DNA of 64,000 bases from Thermoplasmata archaeon. Lineage in GTDB: Archaea; Thermoplasmatota; DTKX01; VGTL01. The stretch spans positions 1 to 64,000 of the forward strand of contig JAWCLH010000002.1 in NCBI GenBank assembly GCA_038851035.1, read 5' to 3'. Below the pieces are notes generated by a model, which searched no databases, was not told the DNA's origin, and was given only the letters and a program-made list of their open reading frames with translations. Of the stretch, positions 28,667-37,590 are shown piece by piece. Position numbers and translations under genes: made by a program. Each line of letters starts with the position of its first letter. The first letter of the stretch is position 1.

Positions 28667-29695
28667 TCAGGGCCTTACCCTTTTGAAGAGGACGTAATCG
28701 AGCTCGCTCCCGGAACCAACTCGTGCGAAGAGAATCTCCTTCTTTACCCCGTGGGCGACTCTAACGGCCCGGCTTATTTCGGGCCACGTGCCAACATAGC
28801 CTGCGGGGAAACAGTGTATCAGGTAGCGGGCGTGGGTAGCATCCGGGTCTCGTTCGTAGACACGGAAATGGGTTCCGTATTTAAAGCCTGTCCTGGGCAA
28901 CAGGCCCTGTTTTCTCAGAGTCGTGTAGACCCGGAACCGTAGCTCGAAGTCCTTTTGGCGCCTTCGGGCCATCCTCCGTAGCTCCGCCTTCCCAACCTTT
29001 TTACCACCATCGGCTCGGAAGAGCTCGATAAGACCTTTTTCTAGTAGATGGGCGGCTTCGATGAGCGAGAGCTGGTGGGCCCTCCCAGCCGGCCGGCCGA
29101 AATGGTTTTCTTTAAGGGCATCAGCGAGTTGCCGGTCGAAGACTAGGACCCTCTCATCAAGCACCAGCGCCTTTCCCCTCTCCGGGCAGGAGCATTCTCC
29201 GAGCTCTCCAGAGGGCTGGTGAAGATAGGCCTCGTAGTATGTGACGTCGCCTTCTTCGTCAACAAGTGCCACCAGAAGCCCCCTCCCCACAGAGGAGGCG
29301 CGCTGCACTAGTTTGTTTATTGAATCCAACTTGAAAGGGGCCCTTTCTGAAATGGCCAAGACGTGATACCTTGGGTACGAGCGGCTAGGTACTGCCCCCC
29401 TCTCATAGCACACGAAATCCGGCGGGGATGGCCGGAATGGCTTGAGGGTCAGACCCCTCCTCCTGAGGTCGGCGTAGACAGGGTAGCGGGTCTCGAAGGC
29501 GGGCTCCCTTGACACGGCGTGCCGGAAGAGGAACTCTGGGTCCACCCTTTCTCCGTCCCTGGAGAGCTCCAGACGGCCGGTCTCGAGGAGATACATGGCC
29601 TCGACGAGTTCTAACGACAGGCCTCCGCCGGGAAGTGGGGTGCCGAACCATCCCTTGTTATATACCCGGCTGGCAAAAGATGGGTCCTCCACCAC
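28667..29695 (-). CDS. endA: tRNA-intron splicing endonuclease, fused-repeat (alpha-prime) type
   Basis: 342 residues from the GTG at 29695. Two related halves are visible, each with a helix such as LSLELVEAMYLLETG or LSLIEAAHLLEKG. This is the tandem, two-unit form found in part of the Euryarchaeota, which works as a homodimer. The C-terminal half carries the catalytic triad: Tyr in FRVYE (about 280), His in THARYL (about 288) and Lys in VKKE (about 318). It cleaves bulge-helix-bulge junctions in pre-tRNA. The family's usual first strand seems to be encoded upstream of the GTG (see finding), so the true start may lie near 29737-29743 at a non-ATG codon. Confidence 0.9.
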   Translation of the reverse strand: MVEDPSFASRVYNKGWFGTPLPGGGLSLELVEAMYLLETGRLELSRDGERVDPEFLFRHAVSREPAFETRYPVYADLRRRGLTLKPFRPSPPDFVCYERGAVPSRSYPRYHVLAISERAPFKLDSINKLVQRASSVGRGLLVALVDEEGDVTYYEAYLHQPSGELGECSCPERGKALVLDERVLVFDRQLADALKENHFGRPAGRAHQLSLIEAAHLLEKGLIELFRADGGKKVGKAELRRMARRRQKDFELRFRVYTTLRKQGLLPRTGFKYGTHFRVYERDPDATHARYLIHCFPAGYVGTWPEISRAVRVAHGVKKEILFARVGSGSELDYVLFKRVRP

Positions 29696-29907
29696 CGCGC
29701 CCTCCTCACCGAGCTTTCCAACAGGTGTCCCCCCCAGGTTAATCGCCCCTTTTCCCTGATGACCCCTAGCTATCCCGAGAAATAAATCATTACCGGTTGT
29801 CGCGAGGCGAGCGAGGAATTAAAGGTAGGATGTTGCTGGCTATATTACCTTCAATGCCAGCATCTTTCCGTAAGAAGAAATGGCCAGCGGATTGTTAACC
29901 TATCTAG

Positions 29908-30084
29908 CCCATCCATTTCCTGGTTACAGGGGAGCGCTGCGACTGCAACTCTCTCCGAATAGACGATTCCTGGAATTTCGAAGGGATGATTGAGAACTAC
30001 GACCATGGCTGGGAGACGGAAGCGGGAGTCCAGGTGAGTGGCGATTTCTTCCCATCACAAAAACTCGAGGAGAGCCTGTTATGA
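29908..30084 (+). pseudogene. possible gene remnant without a start codon
   Basis: 58 codons are open between a TAG and a TGA. Codon use is natural (TTC, GAG, GGC, TAC) and the composition is protein-like (DDSWNFEGMIENYDHGW, ending DFFPSQKLEES). There is no ATG or GTG before the first third. It looks like the 3' end of a decayed gene; no family is recognised. Chance openness cannot be ruled out. Confidence 0.25.
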
Positions 30085-30107
30085 GGTAATTATTCCTCCC
30101 GGCAACT

Positions 30108-30263
30108 ATGCGCTATGACTGGTGGCTGCGTCTCGAGCGCATTATAAGGAGGCCCCAAGTCTTCTTTACTATTACTTTGCTCGTATCCAGATACCACACG
30201 TATGGCGGGAGTAATGGTGGATTGAAGACCTTTCAGGTGCCTCGCCACCTGATAGCTCGGTAG
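30108..30263 (+). CDS. very small hypothetical ORF
   Basis: An ATG-initiated frame of 51 codons with a basic N-terminus (DWWLRLERIIRRP) and a short hydrophobic run (QVFFTITLLV). There is no clear ribosome binding site and no family match. It is listed only because it lies in an otherwise empty stretch. Confidence 0.18.
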   Translation: MRYDWWLRLERIIRRPQVFFTITLLVSRYHTYGGSNGGLKTFQVPRHLIAR

Positions 30264-30472
30264 CGCCTATTTTCGGTGGGTTAATGGGTCATTTTAATGT
30301 AGACTTACCCCCCACGGATTAATTTATCGTGCCCGGATGGAGAATTCCCGTGGGAAACAAAGGTTTATGTGGGATGGATGAGCAATGGAGGTAGATATAT
30401 ATTTTTAAGTTTAAGGGGGGATAGGGCTAACAATCAATTATTAATAGGAGTACATATTTATGAAATATTGCA

Positions 30473-31465
30473 ATGAACCGCATGGAGACCACAGGAACCT
30501 CGTCCAGACTCCATGAGCGCAGGGAGGCTGTTTTAAGGTTGAGAAGAATGCTTGCGCGTTGCGGCTTCTTCGTATCCGACGACTATGGTGTGCGCGGCCT
30601 GAGCTTCGACATCATCTGCCGTCGGGACAACCTTCTTTTGGTGGTCAAGGTAATGGTCAACATTGACGGCTTCAGCCCGTCCAACGCGGCGGAGCTGAAC
30701 ACGCTCGCCCGGGTTCTGAAAGGGGCGCCAGTTGTCGTTGGGGACAGGTGCGGCTCCGGGCCGCTTTCTGATGGAATTATTTATCTCAGGCATGGAATTC
30801 CGATTATGAATTTTGCGACAATCAGGGAATATTTTGAGGAGGGAGTACCACCATTCATATTTGCGGCTCCCGGGGGCCTTTTCGCAAAAATCGACCCTGA
30901 GACATTGTCCAAGGTGAGGAGGGAAAGAGGTCTCTCCCTTGGAGCGATGGCAAAGATCGCGGGCGTGTCGAAAAAAGCGATACAGATGTATGAGGCCGGG
31001 GCCATAAGTGCCAACCTCCCGGTCGTGGACAGGCTTGAGAAATACCTCGGTGAGCCGATAGCAATGCCCATAAACCCTTTTGGCATGAGCGAGGGGGTCG
31101 AGACTGTGCCCACCTCGTGGGAGGATGAGGGCACGCCCTTCAAGCGGAAGGTCTTCAAGAAGTTGGCTGGCCTTGGCTACAAAATAATTCACACCCGAAG
31201 GTGCCCCTTTGACGCTATCTCCGAGAGTCAGCTCCGGGCGACCGTGCTCCTCACAGGGGTGGGTCAGGCGGACGGCGAATGCTTGTTCAAGGCGAGAGTT
31301 ATTGCAAACATCTCCAGGATCACGGAGACGGACGGCGTCCTCTTCCTCGACAGGCGGCTGAGCCGGGAGAACATCAGCGGGACCCCCGTCATCAGCCGGG
31401 ACGAGCTCCACCGCATCCACGACGAGGATAAGATCGTACGCCTGATTCACGAGAGGAGAAGGTGA
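30473..31465 (+). CDS. archaeal HTH transcriptional regulator, COG1395 family
   Basis: 330 residues. The N-terminal third (SFDIICRRDNLLLVVKVMVN) has a nuclease-like alpha/beta look. The middle carries a Cro/C1-type helix-turn-helix at about 145-175 (LGAMAKIAGVSKKAIQMYE). The C-terminal third repeats a similar alpha/beta region (RCPFDAISES). This layout matches the conserved archaeal COG1395 predicted regulators, whose targets are unknown. Start ATG at 30473, with a second at 30482. An ATTATTAAT element about 30 nt upstream suggests a short or absent leader. The next gene begins 16 nt after its stop. Confidence 0.85.
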   Translation: MNRMETTGTSSRLHERREAVLRLRRMLARCGFFVSDDYGVRGLSFDIICRRDNLLLVVKVMVNIDGFSPSNAAELNTLARVLKGAPVVVGDRCGSGPLSDGIIYLRHGIPIMNFATIREYFEEGVPPFIFAAPGGLFAKIDPETLSKVRRERGLSLGAMAKIAGVSKKAIQMYEAGAISANLPVVDRLEKYLGEPIAMPINPFGMSEGVETVPTSWEDEGTPFKRKVFKKLAGLGYKIIHTRRCPFDAISESQLRATVLLTGVGQADGECLFKARVIANISRITETDGVLFLDRRLSRENISGTPVISRDELHRIHDEDKIVRLIHERRR

Positions 31466-31481
31466 ACGGGGGGTGCCCGGT

Positions 31482-32129
31482 ATGGCTGGCAACCGCTCCC
31501 GCACCATCGCTCTCCGCGTCGGGAGCTCCAGCCTGACCATTTTTCCCACAATCAGGGGTCTGGAAAGCGAGAGGCCCCTTGTGCGAGAGGCTGTGGCGGA
31601 GGTCAGCCCCAGGGCCGTCGCTCTGCCCATCTCGATAGAGGGATTGAGGGGTCTGAGGGAGCTTTACAGGGGCAAGGAACCTGAGGTGTTCCTTTCCCAT
31701 TATGAGGAGATATACGCAAGTCATCTATCAAAATACGGCCGTGTATCGGTACCGCCTCCGAGCTTCAGCGAGGCCTATGCCGCCAGCGTCGAGCGAGGCA
31801 TACCTGTGAAGGCAATTGACCTGAGCGAGAGGGAATATGCCGACGCATTCTGCGAGAGCGTCTCCACAGCCAGTCTCCTGTTCCACTCCCTGCGCTGGCG
31901 TTGGCTTAGGAGGAAAAGATTCAGGGAGGAGACGCCCGAGGATTTCGTCCTTGCGTGGGACAGAGTCATCAATTCCTTGAAGGGGTTTCGAGAACTCGAG
32001 ACGAAAAGGGAGGAGCACATGGCCGCGCGCCTGCGTCACCTCTCAGGTAAGTATTCGTCAATTCTTGCAATTTTAGAGCTAGAAAGGACTGAGGGTGTGG
32101 TGAGAAGACTGAGGGGGGAGGGGAATTGA
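31482..32129 (+). CDS. conserved-looking protein of unknown function
   Basis: 215 residues from the ATG at 31482 (GTG at 31473 also possible), with a GGGGGGTG ribosome-binding stretch upstream. Mixed alpha/beta sequence without membrane segments. SPRAVALPISIEGLRGL and GIPVKAIDLSEREYADAF, then a basic helix and a final KREEHMAARLRHLSGKYSSI, faintly recall TraB/Tiki-like proteins, where a DERDxxMA helix precedes a final strand. I cannot support that assignment. It lies between the COG1395 regulator and the first M14 peptidase, and its stop overlaps the TTG start of the latter. Confidence 0.75.
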   Translation: MAGNRSRTIALRVGSSSLTIFPTIRGLESERPLVREAVAEVSPRAVALPISIEGLRGLRELYRGKEPEVFLSHYEEIYASHLSKYGRVSVPPPSFSEAYAASVERGIPVKAIDLSEREYADAFCESVSTASLLFHSLRWRWLRRKRFREETPEDFVLAWDRVINSLKGFRELETKREEHMAARLRHLSGKYSSILAILELERTEGVVRRLRGEGN

Positions 32130-35100
32130 AAGCGCTTAAGGGCCTGAAACCCCCAATGCAGTCCCGTCTCAGGAGAGCTCTTCTGATAGTCATGGCTGTG
32201 CAGTGCCTGATTCTCCCACTCCCCCCCTCCTCTGCAACTGATATCCGTGAATTGGGCTCGTTCAGGGCGGGATACCACACCTATGATTCCATGACGCAGG
32301 AGCTGAGGGCGCTCGAGGCCAGCCACCCGGACTTGGTTATGGTGGAGAGCTTGGGCAGGACCTATGAGGACCGGGACATCTGGGCTGTGAAAATCTCGGA
32401 CGACGTCCGGACCAACGACAGCGCAGAGCCCGACGTCCTCATTATGGGCGGACTCCACGCCCGTGAAATCATGGGTGTGGAGGTCCCTCTCTACCTCATC
32501 AACTACCTAATAAAAAATTACGGAACTAATGAGACCTGCACCATGCTCGTGAACACAAGGGAGGTATGGTTCGTTCCCATGGCAAACCCCGACGGCCACG
32601 TTTACGTGGAGCGCGGGAACGACTGGCGGAAGAACCGCAGGCCAACAGTCGGGGGAAACATTGGGGTAGACCTCAACAGGAATTGGGGCTACATGTTCGG
32701 TGTAGACGCTCAGACCAGCGACGACCCCTCATCTGACGTATACCACGGCCCCTATCCTTTTTCCGAGAACGAGACGAGGGCAATAAGCGAGCTCGCGCTC
32801 AGACAGCGCTTCGCCACTTCCCTCTCCTTCCACAGCTACGGGCAGTTGATTCTCTACCCGTGGGGCTTTACCACAGACCCCGCTCCCGACAGCGAGGAGC
32901 TCGAAAGGATGGCGCGCGCGATGGCGGCCATAAATGGCTACACGCCCCAGCAGTCCTCGAGGCTCTACCTGACCCACGGCGATTCGGAAGACTGGCTCTA
33001 CGCCAACACGAGCACGCTGGCCTTTACCTTCGAGCTGGACACCTCTTTCTACCCCCCGGCGAGCCAAATTGAGACGACCTGCAGCCTCAACTGCGAAGCG
33101 GTGATTTACCTCATAGCCTATCCTAAAGCGCTCATCGTCGATGCTGGCGTGGTCGCGATATCTTCCCCGACACCGGGTGCCATTGTCGAGCCTGATAGGC
33201 CCTTAAACATCACAGCCACGGTGATGAACTTCGGGACAGACGCATCGGAGATTCCGATTGAGATTGAGGTGTCCTCGGCCGATGGCTATCTCCACACAAA
33301 TTCGACCTCAGTCACACTCAGACCGGGCCAGTTGGGCGAGGCCTTCTTTCAGTGGTTCCCTCCTTTCCCGGGCTCGGAGAATTACACCCTAGCAGTCCGC
33401 ACCAAACTGGGTGGAGACCATTATAGTTGGAACGATGAGCGCACCACTCAGTTTAAAATAAGAACAAAATACGGCGCCGCGCTATCAGCAGACGAGACAT
33501 CAAAGGAGTGCTTCCCCGGCCAGAGCGCCATCTATAGGCTCACTGTGATGAGCCTGAGCAACAGGGAGGATTGTATTCTGCTGGAGCTCGAAGGGGCCCG
33601 CAGGGATTTGGCTAGCATTGTGGACAGCATCCACCTCCCTCCGGGAGGGGCAGGGGAGGTGAACTTGACTGTGCGAATTCCGAGAGATGCGTCGCCGGGA
33701 GAGAGGGTTTACGTAGCGGTCCGCGCCCTATCCTCAACGGGGCAGGGGGCCTCCGGCCTCGTCTCCACCGTCACCACGGTTCTTGACCCCTCCCCCGTCG
33801 CGGATGCGGGTCCGGATATTGTGGTCGACGTGATGGAGGAGGTCGAATTCGATGCCACAGCCTCCACGAGTCCGGCGGGCACGATTGTGCGTTACTCCTG
33901 GGTATTCGGCGACGGGACCACTGCCGAGGGGCTCCGGGTCCGCCACGCCTATTCCCGGCGCGGCCTCTATACTGTTAATTTGACAGTCGAAAATGAATTC
34001 GGCTGGAGCGATACCGACTCCCTTCTGGTCACGGTCATCCAGAATTTCAGCCTCAGGCTTGAAACGCCCGCATTGGAACTCTCTCTCAGGCCGGCAGAAA
34101 CCAAGACCATCAACCTCACGCTGAGAAACATGGGCAACGGCGCCGATGAAGTGGAAGTCAAGCTGGACGCTCTCAGATGGAGCGCCTCCATCGACAGGTT
34201 ACGGATTTCTCTTCAGAGCGGGGAGAGCGCCGGAATCACCCTCTGCATTACTGCACCGGAGAGAGCGACTGCGGGCTCGAGCGCCATGTTCAGAGTCACG
34301 GCGGCTTCGTTGGAGAGCCCCTACGCCCGTGACGAAGTCATCATCAGAGCGACTGTGGCCGAGGTCAGGGATTTAAACCTGATGGTGGAGGAGAGGGAGG
34401 GAGCGGTAGAGGCGGGAGGGTCGGTGCGTTTCATAGCCATCGTCGAGAATAAGGGGAACGTAAACGAAACACTCGTCTTGGTAGCTGCGGAAATTCCGGA
34501 GGAGTGGAGGGTAGCCTTCTCCCAGCAGGAGCTCACTATTCCACCATGGAGCAATGCTTCGGTCGAGATTCTGGTGTGCGTGCCCGCACGGGCTCTAGCG
34601 GGAGTCTACAGATTGTTCGTCAACGGCCTCGGACTTGAGGTTTCGGTGAGGGCGAGGTACGGCCTCACGGCCTCTGTGGAGCCTCTGAACGCAACCGCGA
34701 GACCTGGCGGGCGTGTCGTTTTCACAATCAACTTCACGAACATGGGCAATGCTCCCGACTCATTCACGCTCAATGTCTCAAACCTTCCCATGGGATGGGG
34801 CACTGACCCCCTTCTCCCGCCTTCTGAGGTAGCTCCGGGCGCGAATGGGTCCATGCACGTCTCAGTCCAGATTCCTGAAGATGTCCGGTCGGGGGGATAC
34901 GATATTGTGCTTGAGCTCCGCTCGGACAATTACCCCGGTGCGTCCGTGTCTCTGCCCGTTCGAGTGGTGGTCGAGAGGCAGGAGCCACCACCCACCAATT
35001 CCACTGTGCATGCATTTCCATCTATCTTATGGCCTCCACTGGCTCTCGCAGCTGCGGGTGCTGTGCTCGCTATATATCTCAGCAGGCGCAGGAAAAAGTG

Positions 35101-35389
35101 CCATGGGGGACCGGCCAAGGGTTGGGACGTGGATTCCCGGCCGGGAGCTGGAGAAGGCGCCGAGAACGCCCCGGCGGGGCCCCTGCCGCAGACCGATGGG
35201 TGGGATCCCAGCATCCAAGCTACTCGTGCGGTTTCAGGGAGAGAACTGGAGCCCTGGGAGACCTGCCTCTGGTGCTTTGGCCAGCTGGGGCGAGAGCCAT
35301 CGATTCCCTGCCCGTCTTGCGGTGGAACCTTCCATAGGCGCTGCGCCCAGGAGGCCCGCGGGTGTACTAGATGCGGCGGGCCGCTTTGA
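32126..35389 (+). CDS. membrane-anchored M14 carboxypeptidase with PKD/NEW3 domains and cytoplasmic RING-order zinc finger
   Basis: 1087 residues from the TTG at 32126 (ATG at 32156 alternative). Signal peptide to about 38. An M14 zinc carboxypeptidase domain spans 45-330, with all key residues: H111 and E114 (GGLHARE), NR in VDLNRNWG, H236 (SFHSYG) and catalytic E303 (FTFELD). Then CARDB/NEW3, PKD (about 552-640, WVFGDGT) and more NEW3 domains, a membrane segment at about 965-990, and RRRKK. The cytoplasmic tail ends in a zinc-finger pattern C1047-x2-C, C1062-x2-C, H1070, C1073, C1080-x2-C1083. The peptidase trims C-terminal residues of extracellular peptides; the zinc finger is unexpected. 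The TTG overlaps the previous stop. Confidence 0.85.
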   Translation: MKALKGLKPPMQSRLRRALLIVMAVQCLILPLPPSSATDIRELGSFRAGYHTYDSMTQELRALEASHPDLVMVESLGRTYEDRDIWAVKISDDVRTNDSAEPDVLIMGGLHAREIMGVEVPLYLINYLIKNYGTNETCTMLVNTREVWFVPMANPDGHVYVERGNDWRKNRRPTVGGNIGVDLNRNWGYMFGVDAQTSDDPSSDVYHGPYPFSENETRAISELALRQRFATSLSFHSYGQLILYPWGFTTDPAPDSEELERMARAMAAINGYTPQQSSRLYLTHGDSEDWLYANTSTLAFTFELDTSFYPPASQIETTCSLNCEAVIYLIAYPKALIVDAGVVAISSPTPGAIVEPDRPLNITATVMNFGTDASEIPIEIEVSSADGYLHTNSTSVTLRPGQLGEAFFQWFPPFPGSENYTLAVRTKLGGDHYSWNDERTTQFKIRTKYGAALSADETSKECFPGQSAIYRLTVMSLSNREDCILLELEGARRDLASIVDSIHLPPGGAGEVNLTVRIPRDASPGERVYVAVRALSSTGQGASGLVSTVTTVLDPSPVADAGPDIVVDVMEEVEFDATASTSPAGTIVRYSWVFGDGTTAEGLRVRHAYSRRGLYTVNLTVENEFGWSDTDSLLVTVIQNFSLRLETPALELSLRPAETKTINLTLRNMGNGADEVEVKLDALRWSASIDRLRISLQSGESAGITLCITAPERATAGSSAMFRVTAASLESPYARDEVIIRATVAEVRDLNLMVEEREGAVEAGGSVRFIAIVENKGNVNETLVLVAAEIPEEWRVAFSQQELTIPPWSNASVEILVCVPARALAGVYRLFVNGLGLEVSVRARYGLTASVEPLNATARPGGRVVFTINFTNMGNAPDSFTLNVSNLPMGWGTDPLLPPSEVAPGANGSMHVSVQIPEDVRSGGYDIVLELRSDNYPGASVSLPVRVVVERQEPPPTNSTVHAFPSILWPPLALAAAGAVLAIYLSRRRKKCHGGPAKGWDVDSRPGAGEGAENAPAGPLPQTDGWDPSIQATRAVSGRELEPWETCLWCFGQLGREPSIPCPSCGGTFHRRCAQEARGCTRCGGPL

Positions 35390-35412
35390 TTTTTTCTTCA
35401 CCCTCCGCAAAG

Positions 35413-35424
35413 TTTTATTATTTA
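35413..35424 (+). promoter_or_regulatory. TATA element for the second M14 gene
   Basis: TTTTATTATTTA, centred about 27 nt before the ATG at 35446. It supports that ATG as a leaderless start rather than the in-frame GTG at 35437. Confidence 0.5.
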
Positions 35425-35445
35425 GCGTGCTCGTAGGTGGAGCGA

Positions 35446-37515
35446 ATGCGCAAATTGGTCTCCCTTGGCATTGTCCTCCTCTTCTTGGCCTTGCCGCCCT
35501 CGGAGAGCTGTTCAGGGGAAGGAAGGGATGAAGGGCTCGGCCGCTATCATACTTATCAGGAGATGGTGACAGAGCTCCAAGACCTCACCGCCACCCACAC
35601 AACTATCTCACGTCTCATCACCATTGGGGAGACCTACGAGGGGAGGAGGATCTGGGCAGTGAAGATATCGGACAACGCGAGCGAGGACGAGGCCGAGCCG
35701 AACATGACGATTATTGGAGGCATACACGCCCGCGAGTTCATATCGGTGGAGGTGCCGCTCTACATAATTCACAACCTTCTCGGGAATTATACCTCCAACT
35801 CCACGATAAAACGCTTTGTTGATAGTACCCAGATATGGGTCGTGCCGATGCTCAACCCCGACGGGCATGTTTATGTAGAGCTGGGCCATGACTGGAGGAA
35901 GAACAGGAGACCTGTGGATGGGGGAGTCGGGGTTGACCTGAACCGCAACTTCGGCCATTTATGGGGCCTGGAGGCAAGCCACAATCCCACAGACGAGAAT
36001 TACTGCGGCCCGGGGCCTTTCTCGGAGAACGAGACCAAAGCTATTGAGGGGCTGGTCACCTCCCACCGCCCGCGTGTGGCGCTGAGCTATCAAAGCTTCG
36101 GGGGCTATATCCTTTATCCTTGGGGCAATTCAATCAACACCGAGCCCGTTGACCCCCTTCTCCCCGCTCTTGCACTAAATATGTCCCTTGTGATGCCGGA
36201 GGGGAGGAGATACACACCCATGATGGCGCGCGAGATGTACCCAGCGACGGGCGACACGGACGACTATTTCTACGCAAATTTCAGCATCCTTCCGTTCACG
36301 GTCGAGCTCTCGAATTCCCATCGTCCACCCGACCAAGAAGTGGACGGAATCTGTCTTGACAATCTTCCCCCTGCCCACCTCCTCATGAATTTCACCGCAG
36401 GTCCAGCACCCGAGCCGCCGCTGCATCGGATTTCTCTTGATGGGCCAAACTCGTTCATCAGCGCTCCTGGCAGGTTGGTTAGGATGGAATACCTTCTTGT
36501 CAACGAGGGGGAGGCTACTGAGGAGGTGGAGCTCTCGATAGAAACTGAGTTCAATTGGACCGCGGAACTCCTGAACCGCCACGTGAGTCTAGAACCGGGG
36601 CAGAGCGCCTTGATTTTCCTAGAAATAATGGTTCCCGCCACAGCCGCCGCATATGAGAGCGCGAGTTTTCTGCTGCGTGCTAAGTCAGCAGGCGGCGTTG
36701 TGGCAGAGCTTAGAATTCTGGGCAGAGCGGAGCATCTGCGGGGTCTTCGGGCGTCGCTCAGCGGACAGACAGAGGCCGCTCCGGGAGGTTCGGTGAACAT
36801 CAGCGCGACCGTCGAGAACCTAGGGAATGGGCCTGAACTACTTGCACTCTCCGCCGGGCTGAGCACGGGCTGGCAGATCTCTCCACTTCCAAATCCACTC
36901 AACCTGAGTGCCGGGGAGAGAGCGGTCGTGTTCATCACATTTCTGGTTCCAGCCTCAGCCCGGGCGGATACCCCCGTTGAGTTAATATTCACCGCCAGAG
37001 CCGAGGGGGTGGCACCGGCGAGGGCCATCCACACTATTTCCATCCTTCCGGTGAGGAATGTTACAATGGAAATCCTTCCATCCAGCGCCAGATTTCCTGA
37101 AGGGGAAACGAGGAATGTTAGTATAAGAATAGCCAACAACGGTAACGTCTGGGAAAACGGGACTCTGGTGCTATCCGGAAGATATGGGGCATCGAGAATC
37201 CAAAACGCGAGCGTCAATATTCCTCCATTCTCAACAATCAACGCAACCCTGACCCTCGGCGCCGCCAGAGGCCATTGGTCCCTCACCGTGATGTTCCTGT
37301 CGGCCTCAGGGGAGCTCAGGGCGAGCCGAATCGTTAACTTCACCGTTATAGAGAACACGACGGTCGCGGGCGCGGGTCCGCCAGGTGACCCAGTCCTACT
37401 CTTTGCAGTCCTTGTGATTGTTTTAGTCTCTGTGATGGGCATAATTTACTGGGACTGGCGGAGGGAGGAGAGGCTGGAGCTGGAGGAAAGGGAGAGGAGG
37501 CCAAGGAACCGCTGA
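35446..37515 (+). CDS. M14 carboxypeptidase-like surface protein, likely inactive (zinc ligand His to Gln)
   Basis: 689 residues, paralogue of the preceding gene over the peptidase domain. Signal peptide (LVSLGIVLLFLALPPSES), M14 domain about 33-320, NEW3/CARDB-type domains about 335-640, a membrane segment (LLFAVLVIVLVSVMGIIYW) and a charged tail. H94 and E97 (GGIHARE), the NR pair and E288 (FTVEL) are kept. The third zinc ligand is replaced: SYQSFGG at 214-220 has Gln216 where the paralogue has His. Zinc binding is therefore probably impaired. It has its own TATA element and lacks the zinc-finger tail of its neighbour. Confidence 0.85.
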   Translation: MRKLVSLGIVLLFLALPPSESCSGEGRDEGLGRYHTYQEMVTELQDLTATHTTISRLITIGETYEGRRIWAVKISDNASEDEAEPNMTIIGGIHAREFISVEVPLYIIHNLLGNYTSNSTIKRFVDSTQIWVVPMLNPDGHVYVELGHDWRKNRRPVDGGVGVDLNRNFGHLWGLEASHNPTDENYCGPGPFSENETKAIEGLVTSHRPRVALSYQSFGGYILYPWGNSINTEPVDPLLPALALNMSLVMPEGRRYTPMMAREMYPATGDTDDYFYANFSILPFTVELSNSHRPPDQEVDGICLDNLPPAHLLMNFTAGPAPEPPLHRISLDGPNSFISAPGRLVRMEYLLVNEGEATEEVELSIETEFNWTAELLNRHVSLEPGQSALIFLEIMVPATAAAYESASFLLRAKSAGGVVAELRILGRAEHLRGLRASLSGQTEAAPGGSVNISATVENLGNGPELLALSAGLSTGWQISPLPNPLNLSAGERAVVFITFLVPASARADTPVELIFTARAEGVAPARAIHTISILPVRNVTMEILPSSARFPEGETRNVSIRIANNGNVWENGTLVLSGRYGASRIQNASVNIPPFSTINATLTLGAARGHWSLTVMFLSASGELRASRIVNFTVIENTTVAGAGPPGDPVLLFAVLVIVLVSVMGIIYWDWRREERLELEERERRPRNR

Positions 37516-37590
37516 GTCGGTGGGAAGGAAAAAGTGTGGAGATTGGAAAGGTGGGACCTAGTATGGGGCCCAGGAGGATGGAGTGGGGCT

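Larger units (their letters stand above)
29744..30472. other. gene-poor intergenic region with possible remnants
   Basis: About 730 nt with lower GC than the surroundings and no long frame. It holds a 58-codon open frame at 29908-30084 and a 51-codon frame at 30108-30263 (listed separately). There are scattered TATA-like stretches, and near the right end AT-rich elements (TTTTTAAGTTTAAG near 30403, ATTATTAATAGG near 30438) that probably drive the COG1395 gene. No RNA fold was recognised. Confidence 0.5.
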
